64,000 bases of DNA, taken from NCBI GenBank assembly GCA_022747635.1, contig JAKTNV010000003.1, positions 54,525,569 to 54,589,568 of the forward strand. The letters run 5' to 3'. The notes below the pieces were generated by a model, which had not been told where the DNA came from, did no database searches, and saw nothing but the letters and a program-made list of their open reading frames with translations. This document shows positions 47,801 through 58,260 of this stretch, one piece after another; position 1 is the stretch's first letter, and each line of letters opens with the position of its first letter. The stretch is from Hetaerina americana. Taxonomy: Eukaryota > Arthropoda > Insecta > Odonata > Calopterygidae. The position numbers were made by a program, and so were the translations under genes.

Positions 47801-50277
47801 TATAGTCAAGCATCTTCCCTATTCTATCCACAATATTTTATCAAGCATAGCAACATTTCTTGGATTGTGAAATAATATTCGCATATGGAATCTTGAGGCC
47901 ATAGCGGGAGTTAATTAGAAATACCATTGCAGAAACCAATGGAGTCTTAACTCAACATGTTAGTTTAAATGAAATCGTCAGTTCAATTATGATTCCGGAG
48001 ACCACATCCGATGACTGAAGTGCCTCTTCACTTCATCAAATAAAAGAACTATTCTAGAGGAATTTGCATGGGAAGGTCCTATACTGAAGACGGTATTACC
48101 CAGCATTTTAGACACTTATTTGCATTACAATTATTCCGTTTCCTTGGCCTAGCGAAATGCTACAACGCCTAAACTTTATTTAAAATCAGAGTTCACCAGA
48201 AATTTAGATATCTGCTAAATAATAAGTTTGAAGCCAACTTTGTGCTCACGTGATGCCAAAAAACACCATGTAAACATAACATTTAATTCCAACTTGTGAA
48301 AACTTTGCAACGAATTTATAAACGGCAAAATATTGTTCCGCTTGGATCAATAATAGCTTTTCTATTTATACTCCTTTGAACATGAAGCATTTATTTCGGA
48401 CATTCCTTAAAATATAAATTTCCATATAAGTTTCTTTAAAAAATTTTTAGCAATAATACAATGCTAATTAATACCTGAGTCTTAATTGCTCAAAACTGAG
48501 CCTTTGTAAAAATTATTATTAAGAACTCTACAGAATTTCTACTCAATAAAATTAAAAAATCCGCCAATCAAATTGTGACTTTGAAATGTGCAGCAAATTT
48601 AAAGAAAAACTATGTGGAAACCTGTTTTTACTATTTGACATTTCTCTTTATCAACCAGATGGGGAAATATGATCTGGCAAGTGACAGTGCGACCCCAGTG
48701 TGATGATGATTCAATTTTAAACTTCAAATACCTGAAATCGGTAATTTGACAAAATAGGATTCTTAATAAAATGAACTTCAGCGCATTAATTCTTTAAAGC
48801 ATTTTATATCTGTTTCAAGAATCCAAATATTAATTATCATAAAACACGCATTTTGCTGCCACATAACATATTCATGTGCAGAGCTTTAAATATCCCCATC
48901 ATGCAACCCCTGCTGGGTGGGGAGAGAAAGCTTGAGTTTCAGGGACGTCGGGAGGGTGAGGTGGAGTGGAAAATGATGGGGCGGACCGGAGTAGACTATA
49001 ACACAACAAACGGCCTCGGGACTGCTCATCATAGTGTGGTTCGTGGTGAAGGGAAACGGGGGGAGATAAAGGGTTAGAGTTCCGAGAATGGCTTAAAAAG
49101 AGGGAAAGGTAAAAAGAGAAGTAAAATTTAAAATGTACTCATAATGAAGGTACCGAGGATATGAACGAGAGGAATTAAGCCCGCTTCTGTGGCGCAAGCG
49201 AGGGTGTATCCTTTTTTGCAGGTATGAAGCCTGCATACACACACTTTAGGGTTTATATAACCAAAGGTCTTTTATGAATGATTCCATGCATTGAGTCCAC
49301 GGATTCCTTTGCGCTTGTTTTATGCATACGCGTACATATTTGCCATTATATGTTGAGGAATGTCTTTTGATATATATGATAAAATTGACATTCATATTAT
49401 ATCCAGGCATGAAACTGAAGTACATAAAAATCTGGAAAAATGATTCAACGCGTCTTTTAAACATATTTAATTTCATTTATTTCTTCTCTTTCATTTTATT
49501 ATTATACCTACCTTTATGCAGACATCGACATTTTTTTATAGAATAAAATTAAATTTAGATGCCAGTTAATGCATGAAAATAAATAAACCCATGCAAATGG
49601 ATTTCGTATACTTCTCTAGTTTAGCTGCATCAATAAAAGCTAATTACTCTATCCACATTATGACAAGTAATCAGATTGATAAATATTGCATAAAATACGG
49701 CCTTTTTCAATTCAACGGGTTACTGAGTTACGACTCTTTTTGCTCCGCGACGTAATCTAGGATCCTTTAATGTGAATATACTTCGCAGATGATCCGAGGA
49801 TTTTATACAGTTGATTGTGATATCCCACTTATTTGCTAAAAAAGAAATGAGCATAGGGTAACCTCTATATTTACTCAATATCCCGTAGAGCGTGTAGTTG
49901 TAGTATTATTGTTCCAGCCATTCATGCAGAAATATTATTCATACATCTATTTGAATATCCATTAGCAAAACATACAAAATCTTGTACACACACACGCATA
50001 TGCCCATATTCATCAGGTAATAATGGGTGTGTTTACCTAAATCATTAAACTTTAGTCTTTAAGCCAACATATTCGGGCGCATAGATTCGACTTGGTTACG
50101 ATTGCGTATCGTGAAAGGGGAGAACGGGTGCGTGAATCTGCCTGTGACAGTGTATATTCGTATATCTCTCCTACTTTTTCTCTGGGCCAAACTGAAAAAT
50201 TTATTTTTTAACCTAAAAATACCCTCTCTGTTGCAAGATAATTCAGAGGTGACATCCAAGGTTGACGTATTCTTTAA
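44821..50277. other. No gene assigned
   Basis: A GC-richer patch at about 45,107-45,640 contains plus frames of 70 and 73 codons, and a minus reading that includes SRMVRDRRLAYHEAF and DIVNEIKGPMNPKNYDAQ. It looks like decayed coding sequence of unknown origin. A 142-codon minus frame at 47,285-47,713 has no motif. The remainder is AT-rich and silent. Confidence 0.45.
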
Positions 50278-50379
50278 CCGTACGGTCTATAACTTTCACC
50301 ATTCGTTCTATAACCGGGTACCCGCCAACGGCGCGTCGTAGTACTGGAAGTCTTACTCACATCCATTGTACCGTGCAGC

Positions 50380-51565
50380 AACAGGGATTATTAGCTTCTG
50401 GAACAATGTTCGTTTTATTCCATTTGATGATGCCAATACTCGTGCTTAGCGCATGATGAGTGATAAGGCTGTTCCAATGCGAGACCTTTGGACAATGCTC
50501 AATAGTAATTTGGCAAAACATAATAAGCCAATAGAGCACCTGACAAACGACGAGCAACTTTTTGCGTACGGAGGTCTAACTAAATTAACTTAATACATTC
50601 CATCAAAGCCAGCCTAGCATGCCATCAAAGTATGGTGGATATAGGATGCTGAAAATTTGTATTTACTTGTTGGATAGGTTTACATTGGAAAATTTAATGC
50701 CAGGCGCGAGATAAACGTTGATGAGGGAATTATCAAAGACTTTGTGGCACCGTACGAAGGAATTGGTAAAAATATTACAATGGATAATTACTTCATTACT
50801 CAGCCATGCGCAAAATTTTTACTATCATGGGATTTAACAATTGTTTGCACTTTGAAGAGAAATAAGCCGTGTATTCCACCGGCAATGGTTGCATCGAAAA
50901 CACGTGAAGAATTATCCACTGTTTTGGCTTTTATGAATAAGTAACCATGTGCAGTTATGTGTCAAAAAACAAGACAGTAATTATACTATCATCAATGCAT
51001 CAGGACACAAAGATTGCAGATGGTGCGAAGAAAAAACCCGAAATAATTGAATTTTATGACTGGTCAACAGCTGGAGTGGACACGATGCTTGGTAGATATA
51101 CTACAAAAAAATCAACTCGCAGGTGACCTCTAGCATTTTTCTACAATATTCTTGATATCGCCTGTCTTGCAGCATATATTCTTTATTATGAGAATAACAA
51201 ATTGATCTCAAAAAAACTTATGAACGACAATTATTTTTTCGAAAGCTGGGCAGAGAGCTGCGTATCTCCCTTCGTCGAAATTCGTTTAAATAATGCACAA
51301 ATCATGAGGCATTTCGTAACAAAAGTGGCGATTGAAAGTTTTTTCGATTGAGCTATTAATCCACATACGCACCTAATAGCCGGAAAACCTTAGGCACAGT
51401 TAGATTGAACCGGAAGGAAAAATATTACTGGTACATGCCCTATATGTTCTCCAAAGCGATTTCAAAAAACGTCGCAAAACTCGAAAGTCATGTTCGATAT
51501 GTGAGTTAATTCCCTGTTTGTGATGAACATTGTATTACAACCACGAAATGTGAGGAGTAAGTGAA
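50380..51565 (+). pseudogene. piggyBac transposase pseudogene
   Basis: Blocks in piggyBac order are DKAVPMRDLWTMLNSNL, TNDEQL, YIPSKPA and GKNITMDNYF. The last holds the first catalytic Asp. AKFLLSWDLTIVCTLKRNKP, VIILSSMHQDTKI and KPEIIEFYDWSTAGVDTM (the GGVD block with a later catalytic Asp) follow. The C-terminal part reads PLAFFYNILDIACLAAYILY. A Cys-rich tail near 51,430 (CPICSPKRF) fits the C-terminal zinc-binding region. At least five in-frame stops and shifts interrupt it, and the N-terminus is short. Intact piggyBac proteins have about 550-600 residues. The enzyme would cut and paste the element at TTAA; this copy cannot. Confidence 0.85.
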
Positions 51566-51796
51566 ATAAATAAATATGTGCTATATATAATATTTAAATG
51601 CTAGTTTTTTTGTATGGGACTGTGTTATTATAATTAAAAGAAAAAATAACGAAAATGAAAAAAAAACGGAATGATGTTTTTTTATCTGTTAATTTTACTA
51701 TTGTTTCTAATAAAAATTTCTCGAATGAAGGAAATTACAAACGATATTTTTGTTTATTTATTTGAAAGTTAAATTACATAAACACCTTTATGAAAT

Positions 51797-51882
51797 GGTC
51801 TCTATAGTGCGTACCCGGCTTTCATCCACAGAGACCTTCGTGGGTCTCTGTGGATGAAAGCCGGGTACACACTACAGAGACC
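51797..51882. repeat. 40-bp-arm hairpin inside the piggyBac 3' region
   Basis: The left arm runs from GGTCTCTATAGTGCGTACCC through CATCCACAGAGACC. The right arm is its reverse complement with two mismatches, around a loop of about 5-6 bases (TTCGTG). The next bases (TTAGTGGGTCT) repeat the loop region once more. The arm core GTACCCGG also resembles the element's subterminal repeats. Confidence 0.85.
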
Positions 51883-52112
51883 TTAGTGGGTCTAATCCCG
51901 GTATCCGGCCATGATGGAGGGGCTATTAAGTTTGATAGTAAATAACTGTTATTGAATGATTGATTTGCAAAATATTTTTACGAAGAATTGCTGCGAAACT
52001 AGTTCAATTTCGGGGATCCAGGATTTCATACGATTTTTTTTAAGGGAAAGCCTATTAATTCTATCTGCGAGGTTGAAATGTATTCCCGGGTACCCAGTTA
52101 TGGACCGAACGG

Positions 52113-52936
52113 AATGAATGAATGATTTTCAAATGAGAATTTTAAATAACATTTTTATGCTTAGCCACGATTTGGCTAGATTATAGATAATGGGTACCAA
52201 TTTATGTAGGTTTCCAGGTTTCTTAAAAAAAAGATTAGGGATATAAAACTTGTTGGTCCGATTTCTTCTAACCTATATTTGGAAGATCTATTGCTTGAAC
52301 AAACTGGCTTAGCCAAAAAGGTTTGATTGCTCGTCCGACGAAACTTGATTTAGGTTCCAAGACTAATAATATCAGCCATTTAAGTCAGTTGTTACTAACA
52401 ATTTCATCTTCTAACTTGATAACTCGACTACCTGCGCAACTTTGCCTAATTAATTTATAACCGTTGAATATTGCTCTAGAGAGCAATTTATGCTGTCAAA
52501 AATTAATAAAATGTTTTAACATTCTGAGCTGCCTACTTTTAATTTATTAAACATTATTAAAATATAAATGTGTAAATTAAATTGCATTAAATTTCTTTCG
52601 CTTCTGCATGTCATAATCAAATTAATGAAGAAGAAATAAGCCCGTATCTTGCTATTGATGTATATTGTTATATACTACCAAACCCACAAAGTATTTAACT
52701 AATGCTACCACGCAAACTCATTATCCCAACCACTGACACAAAGATTATATTTTTTCCTTTAGTTTAATGGCTGTGGAGTGATACAATTACGCATTGATTA
52801 ATTTCATAATTGGACTTAAATCATAAGGATAATTGGAAAAGTGTTATAATAGATGTAAATGAAGGATCATAGCATTTATTTTATTTTTAGGTATCATTAC
52901 ACTTACATTAATTTTATACTAAAAGGTTTTATAAAT
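52113..52936. other. AT-rich DNA, no gene recognised
   Basis: The flank between the piggyBac copy and the LTR retrotransposon, with no supported feature. Confidence 0.55.
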
Positions 52937-53659
52937 TGTGACGTTGTGCTTGGCGCAGCGTCACTTGCCCAGTTCGAATACGCGCGCCCCTCTCGCGAGC
53001 CGTAGAACGGCGGGGCGCTATCTGTGGGCGCCGACAATGTATGTAAGAAAAAAAGAAGAGCGGGGCGCGCCGCGCGTGGAGAGTGCCGGCCAACACGTGG
53101 TAAGGAGAGTTCGTTGTGAGATGTCCGAGAGAGAAGGTCGTGTGCTATCATCGTCGAGTCACCGACAGCCTGCGAACACCGGGGGTGCGCGTGCCAGCAA
53201 CCGACCTCGCCGTGTGGGCCCCCCGCAGGCCCCGACCGGAACATCGGGAGCCAGCACTCGACAGCGAGGCGGCCATCTTCGGCTGCAGCCGAGCGGCCAC
53301 CCAACATCGTGGCCCAGCAGGTGTCGGCACCGCGCGTCATGTTTGCTTGGGAGCGCCCACACCTTTTCTTGTGATAATAAATAGTTCTTGTGAAGTTTAC
53401 TCGTCGTAGTCCATTTTTTTGCGCCTCCTAGCGTCCCTCGTGATTTCAGCTGAAGAGCCGCTGCCCACCCCGGGGCACATAAAAGGTGAGCGAGCCCTCC
53501 CCTGGGACGAGGAGTGTGATGGGCCAGGTGACAGCCAGCGGCGTGACTCTGCGGCTAGCCATGCGGCTAGCCTGGCGCCCTCAAAACAAGTAGAGTCGCG
53601 GCCTCCCTTGTCTCGCGGTATCGGGGAAAATTTATCTATGAATTAAATACCGCGTCACA
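52937..53659 (+). repeat. 5' LTR of Ty3/gypsy retrotransposon
   Basis: The LTR begins TGTGACG and ends CGTCACA, a perfect 7-bp terminal inverted repeat with the usual TG...CA ends, and the primer-binding site follows two bases later. It is 723 bp, rich in GC and CpG, unlike the surrounding DNA, and holds an AATAAA at 53,376-53,381 as a likely poly(A) signal. No clear TATA box was seen. No 3' LTR is present in the window. Frames inside the LTR (for example 52,938-53,384) are incidental. Confidence 0.85.
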
Positions 53660-53661
53660 AA

Positions 53662-53679
53662 TGGCGCCCAACGTGGGGC
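53662..53679 (+). promoter_or_regulatory. tRNA-Lys primer-binding site
   Basis: TGGCGCCCAACGTGGGGC is complementary to the 3' end, with CCA, of insect tRNA-Lys(CUU). It lies two bases after the LTR, where minus-strand cDNA synthesis would be primed. Confidence 0.85.
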
Positions 53680-54457
53680 AGCCTTTCTATTGTTGTGCGA
53701 GAAAAGTGACAATTATATTTCGAGAGTGCGCATGAGGCGCGAGTGTAAAATGGCGTCGCGTCGGCCTTGACGAGGCAACAATGGTGTGAAGGAGAGCGAG
53801 CGGAGTGATACCGGCATGGTGTGCAAAGCGTGTGTGTGAGCGGGAACGATGCGTGATTAACATCGCGCGAGCGCCAGTTATTACGTACAGCTCTTTCGCG
53901 AGCGGTATACAATTTTTCTATTTGATTTTTAAATTAGTCCTTTTTTTTCGCTATACATTTTCATGAAATTAAAAAAATTTAAAATTCTTTGTGAGGGAAG
54001 CAGTAAATAAGAGATTATAATTTCTACTCAATCTTTTCTACTTGAATGTGGTTTGTGCGGTTGCTTTGAGTGGTTGCTTGGCGTTGAGGGTGGGATGAAA
54101 GCTGTGAACATTCCCGAGGCGACTTGTTTCCAGTTAAGTTGCGGAGGGACGATCGGTTTCTAAGATTAACTTCTATTATTGGCGTGAGGGAAGCTCCGTG
54201 CGTGGCCACGTATCCCCAGAGTGGCAGAGGATCCTTTGAAAAGAGGAAGTGGAGTTTGTAATTTTTGAATTTTGAGGTTAGGTTATGCTTTTAATATAGA
54301 ATTCTGATTTATTCTACCCTATTTGTTATAATAACTGTAGAACAGGGAAATATCTTTAGATTAGGATTAAATTTTTGCAGTAAGCGTATTTTAGGTTAGG
54401 TGGGGCAAATCCTTTAATTATTCAATAGGTTAAGAATTTTCTTCTTCCTAATTTACA
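53680..54457 (+). other. Leader between primer site and gag
   Basis: Untranslated leader of about 780 bp: GC-rich for the first 200 bp, AT-rich later. No long plus-strand frame is present, and the gag ATG follows at 54,458. Confidence 0.65.
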
Positions 54458-54727
54458 ATGGAGGGTGACACTGGATTTTTGGCGAGATATCAGAGAGATA
54501 TGAGGGCACTGCTACGGCATTCAGCGGTAAAGGCAGAATTTGAAATAATTAAGCAAATGAGTGAAGAAGAGGTGGAAAATGAGTTGTCAAGTAAAGGACA
54601 CTCCTTGGTAGGGCCACTCTTAGTGCGCAAAGAGCGATTATTGCGGGCTAAGCTTCTTTTGGCACAACCACTGTTAGGGACACCATGGTCAAAGAATTGG
54701 ACGAGGATGTGCAGCCTGACGATGTAA
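54458..54727 (+). pseudogene. gag, N-terminal part (frameshifted)
   Basis: The 89-codon frame starts MEGDTGFLARYQRDM and looks like the helical start of a gypsy gag (RYQRDMRALLRHSAVKAEFE). The reading continues in the next frame down, which opens at 54,652 and overlaps this one for about 75 bases. Joining needs a -1 shift at about 54,652-54,690. Gag is normally one frame, so a single-base mutation is the simplest explanation. The last residues of this frame are out-of-frame read-through. Confidence 0.6.
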
Positions 54728-55719
54728 CCCTCTCAGGAGCTTTATACGCCTTAAACTGGGACGAAGACCTAGATGCAGGGCGGAAAATGAAACGAGCATG
54801 CAGTAAGGGGCATAAAAAGAAGCACATCGAGACGGAGAAAGTTGCCGCAAGCGACGGAGAAATTAATGAGGAACTGAACCCCATTCGGACCATTACAGGA
54901 AACGCAGCGGGGGGCCCTCAGCCCAAACTGCCGCTGATGGACTCATATGATTTTCCGCCGCTGGGGGAAAGGAAAGAAGCGTCAGATTTGACCAGAGAAA
55001 AGGAAAAACTGCGCATTCTGCCTTCGGAAGCGAAATCAAATCAGAAAGAGATACCAGTACAGAGCGACCGCAACTCTGAGGAAATAAAGGAGTTGCGGAG
55101 TCAATTGCAACAGCAGAACGAGATGATCAACAACCTAACGGATGGAATTAGCCGAATTTTACAAAAATTGGGCAGTGAGAAGAACGATAAGGAAGTGAAC
55201 TTGAGAAAGGGTTCCAAGAAAAAGTATTGGAGGGAAATAACATCCACTTCGTCATCTTCTTCAGAGTCGGAGGTAACGAGCGTGTCGTTATCTACTGACA
55301 GCAGTGATGACTCGGACGATGCATCAGGGGACGATGGACATAGACAGAGCATCAGCTATGAGTTAGGAAGGGCCATAACGAGACCTACGTGGTCTAGGCC
55401 TTCACAGGCGAGAGACCAGGGACCGGGCTTTGACGGAGCTTGTTATTCCTGCGGAGAGTCGGGACATAGGGCAAATGCGTGCCCGAGAGTCCAGTGTTTC
55501 AGCTGTGGCGCAAGAGGGCATATCAGTGTCAATTGCCCCAGTCGACCTGGAAGGACACAAGAAAAGTGCCAACTTTGCGGCAAGGTCGGCTTATTGGCAA
55601 TTAATTGCCCTAATTGCAAACACCTGTTTACTCGGCAGGAAAACGGACAAGCGGGGAGTCGCCTAGCCCAAGCGGCTTCCCCGCAAACCAATCCGTCGAA
55701 CACGAAACGGCTGAATTAG
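54652..55719 (+). CDS. gag, C-terminal part with zinc knuckles
   Basis: The frame is open from 54,652; the first ATG is at 54,685 but is probably not the true start. It has an acidic and lysine-rich middle, a predicted helical block (EEIKELRSQLQQQNEMI, heptad-like), and a Ser/Asp-rich stretch near 55,245-55,330. Three knuckles follow: CYSCGESGHRANAC and CFSCGARGHISVNC are canonical CCHC. The third, CQLCGKVGLLAINC, has Leu in place of the zinc-binding His. The knuckles would bind genomic RNA during particle assembly. The stop at 55,717 overlaps pol by about 100 bases in the -1 frame. Confidence 0.75.
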   Translation, partial: ASFGTTTVRDTMVKELDEDVQPDDVTLSGALYALNWDEDLDAGRKMKRACSKGHKKKHIETEKVAASDGEINEELNPIRTITGNAAGGPQPKLPLMDSYDFPPLGERKEASDLTREKEKLRILPSEAKSNQKEIPVQSDRNSEEIKELRSQLQQQNEMINNLTDGISRILQKLGSEKNDKEVNLRKGSKKKYWREITSTSSSSSESEVTSVSLSTDSSDDSDDASGDDGHRQSISYELGRAITRPTWSRPSQARDQGPGFDGACYSCGESGHRANACPRVQCFSCGARGHISVNCPSRPGRTQEKCQLCGKVGLLAINCPNCKHLFTRQENGQAGSRLAQAASPQTNPSNTKRLN

Positions 55720-57377
55720 ATCTAGATAATCGTAGGAATAAGTCGATTAAGTTAGGAAATGGTGATTCGAGTTTGGAAAAGCCGAGTTGGACAGCCAAAT
55801 TCTGCGAACCAAATTCGATCAAGGAAGATGTAAATAGTGGAGTAAAGGATTGTATAGAGAAAGGAAGGGAGATAAACTCAGATGGGCCAGATGAAACATC
55901 TGCTCCTAGGTCGAGTTGGACAGCCAACATCCACCACCCATCTGAGGCGTTGGCAAAGATCAAGGATGAAGAAATCTACAGATCGAGGTGGACAGCCAAC
56001 CTCTATCGATCTGGCCAATGCAATGGAGCTATCAGGAAAAGCTCTCCAGCTGAGCAGTCGAGACGGACGGCCGACCTCCACTGCAAAGCTGATATTTGCT
56101 GTCCAGCCGTTGATTTCGCCGAGCCGAGCGGGTCAGCCCGTCTCCGCCCATCAAATCAACCGCATATGGGGCAGAAGTCGCATTGGCCGACGGAGTCAGC
56201 TCCGCTCTGCCAATCCGTTAGGTCGGAAAAAAGCGAAAGGGTCAAGTCTTTGGTAGGATCGAACAGCCCAGCCTGTCTCCAGCCGCCAAAGCAAGCAGAG
56301 AGTGAGAGAATGAGTGAGAGGCCTCAGAGCATCTCGTCGGTGCCACAAAGCCCGCCGAGACATGCGTGGAATGTAGATTCTGCCCAGTCGCTTCACGCGG
56401 GCCGGAAATCAGAACAGGAGAGCGATTATGAGAAATTACCTCAAGTACTGTTCACTCTGGATCGGTTTTGTTCCGACAAAGGGACGGGCCGGAATGAGTC
56501 GAGTGAGAGTGTGATATACCCTGTAACCATTGAGGACAAACCTGATAGGCTGTGTCCGGTTCAGGGAGGGGGAGTCGGCGTGGAGTCCACGCCTAGAGTG
56601 AGTTTAGCGAGTGTGACGGCAGAGAATAGAGACCAAGTCTCAGTCCTGATCGGGGGAAAAGAGTACATTGCGCTCTATGACCCCGGGGCTCAAGTGACCA
56701 TAGTAGATCTCGAGATGGTGCATCGTCGAAGTAAAATCCATGATTTGCCTGATGCACTATCTTGTATGTACGAGCAACTTTCTGGCGAAGAGAAGATCGC
56801 TGAAATTACGGAAGTAAAGGATGAGGACTACCAACGCAGAGTCGAGGAAGTCAGCAAATATCCGGAGAGGTATAAAAATTGGAAGGTCGAAGCGGGCCAC
56901 TTGTATCGTTACAAGTACGATGAGCTGCTCGATCCAATCGCTGATTGTGAAGAGGGCTGGAAACTCGTGCTTCCAAAAGAATGTCGAGAGCGGGTCATAA
57001 GGGATGCCCATTGTGAACCTTCATCGGGCCACCTCGGAGTGGAAAAGACGTTCGATCGAGTCGTACGAGATTACTATTGGAGAGGGGCCTATCACGACAT
57101 TCACAACTTTGTGAGGCAATGTCAGGAATGTCAACAGTTCAAAACGTCGCAGCAAGCGCCTCAGGGACTATTGGGTAAAAGAACGGTAGAGAGACCATGG
57201 AGCGTCGTAGCAGCAGATCTCATGGAGTTTCCGCTTAGCAAAGCCAAGAACAAGTACTTAATAGTCTTTCAGGACTTATTTTCAAGATGGGTGGAGCTAA
57301 AGTCGGTCAGAGCTGCTACAGGGGCGTCATCATGGCCCGATGGAAGTGTTGCAACCGGCCGTGACGCGGGAGCTTAG
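55614..57377 (+). pseudogene. pol deletion derivative: protease, RNase H end, integrase start
   Basis: The frame is open from 55,614 to 57,377 (587 codons) and lies -1 relative to gag. Residues 1-340 are a linker with degenerate WTAN repeats (55,784-56,140). The protease motif reads LYDPGAQVT, with DPG where DTG or DSG is usual. It then passes at once to PDALSCMYE, the end of RNase H, so RT and most of RNase H are deleted in frame. Next are the integrase zinc finger (HCEPSSGHLG with CQECQQ) and the core start with the first catalytic Asp (AADLMEF). Sequence similarity ends at KSVRAATG near 57,318. The last 20 residues are unrelated. As in the family, pol was probably made by frameshifting from gag; no canonical slippery heptamer is visible in the overlap. 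Confidence 0.8.
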
Positions 57378-57545
57378 CAGAATTCGGAGCGCCGCCTTCC
57401 AGAAGGAGCACGTGACTTGGGAAACCCACTGGCAGCAGTGTGAACACACAACAGGACTGCTTCGAAAACTTTTGAGCGAGTGTAAGCAATTCCAGCAAGA
57501 AATGTTTTTTAATCAACTCAGTCCTACTACTTTTGGGACCGACGA
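57319..57545 (+). other. Unrecognised coding-like segment fused to the gypsy end
   Basis: A GC-rich frame (ATG at 57,340) reads MEVLQPAVTRELSRIR, then FQKEHVTWETHWQQCEH and LLRKLLSECKQFQQEMF. It has no stops before running into microsatellite DNA. Composition and helix-like spacing of hydrophobic residues look like real protein. It is in a different frame from pol and matches no gypsy domain I know. CAG|G at 57,320 and GAT|GTATAC at 57,544 resemble splice acceptor and donor sites, so it could be an exon of a host gene or another element. No function can be given. Confidence 0.35.
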
Positions 57546-57552
57546 TGTATAC

Positions 57553-57764
<212 letters not shown>

Positions 57765-58059
57765 ATCTATATGAATTTAAATTACTTTAATATAAATAAA
57801 CACCCAAAAAACAACAAAAACTCACAAACAAAAGAGAAAATTAGGAAATAAAACTAATTCTTGAACGCCAATTCATTAATTTAAGTAATAAATATTCATG
57901 TATATATTCATAGGGCTTTGAAATTTAGCATGGGAAACATTGCCGTTGAGACAAATGAAAAAATATTGATTGGAGTCTTCTGAGGTGCAGGTTTGGAGAA
58001 ACATTTAAAACACATATTGAAATAAATATTTCTAAATAAAGGAATGCGTAAAAATGCAT

Positions 58060-58260
58060 TATAGATGTAGTAGAGAAAGAGAGACAGCTATCTGGAGAAA
58101 ATCAAATGGATACGATGAGAAAATCGATGGAAAATCAAATGAATCAAATGGATGAATGGCAAGTGGATACGTGAGATACTGAAAGGTAATGGGATTCTGA
58201 AGATGGTGCTGGAGAGGGGAACGTTGGAAAAGTGAATACCAAAGAGAAAGGAAAATAATG
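58060..58260 (+). pseudogene. Degraded non-LTR RT C-terminus relic
   Basis: The translation contains VVEKERQLS and then, in another frame, REILKGNGILKMVLERGTLE. This resembles the H-LRGNGLLKTVLEGRMEGK segment seen intact at 4,011-4,352. Stops and frame changes mark it as old. Confidence 0.45.

Larger units (their letters stand above)
50278..52112 (+). mobile_element. Decayed piggyBac element
   Basis: A TTAA (50,274-50,277), the piggyBac target, directly precedes CCGTACGGTCTATAAC at 50,278. The right end, read as reverse complement from 52,112, is CCGTTCGGTCCATAAC, matching 14 of 16. Just inside are related blocks: CATTCGTTCTATAACCGGG (from 50,300) and, on the right, CATAACTGGGTACCCGGG. These are the likely terminal and subterminal inverted repeats of a 1.84-kb element. 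The right flank reads AATG, so the second TTAA has decayed or the end is slightly off. Confidence 0.7.
52937..57320 (+). mobile_element. Ty3/gypsy retrotransposon, internally deleted and 3'-truncated
   Basis: The order is 5' LTR, tRNA-Lys primer site, leader, gag, protease, a fragment of the RNase H end, integrase zinc finger and the start of the integrase core. Reverse transcriptase and nearly all RNase H are missing, and the element stops at about 57,315 without a polypurine tract or 3' LTR. It could not mobilise by itself. Confidence 0.85.

Noticed and set aside
52903..53409. Overlapping 97-148-codon frames in the GC-rich segment
   Set aside because: They lie inside the LTR, show no domain and reflect lack of AT-rich stop codons.
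55614..55719. Programmed -1 frameshift heptamer in the gag-pol overlap
   Set aside because: The nearest candidate, GGAAAAC in gag frame, does not fit the X-XXY-YYZ rule, so no site is claimed although the overlap implies some recoding.
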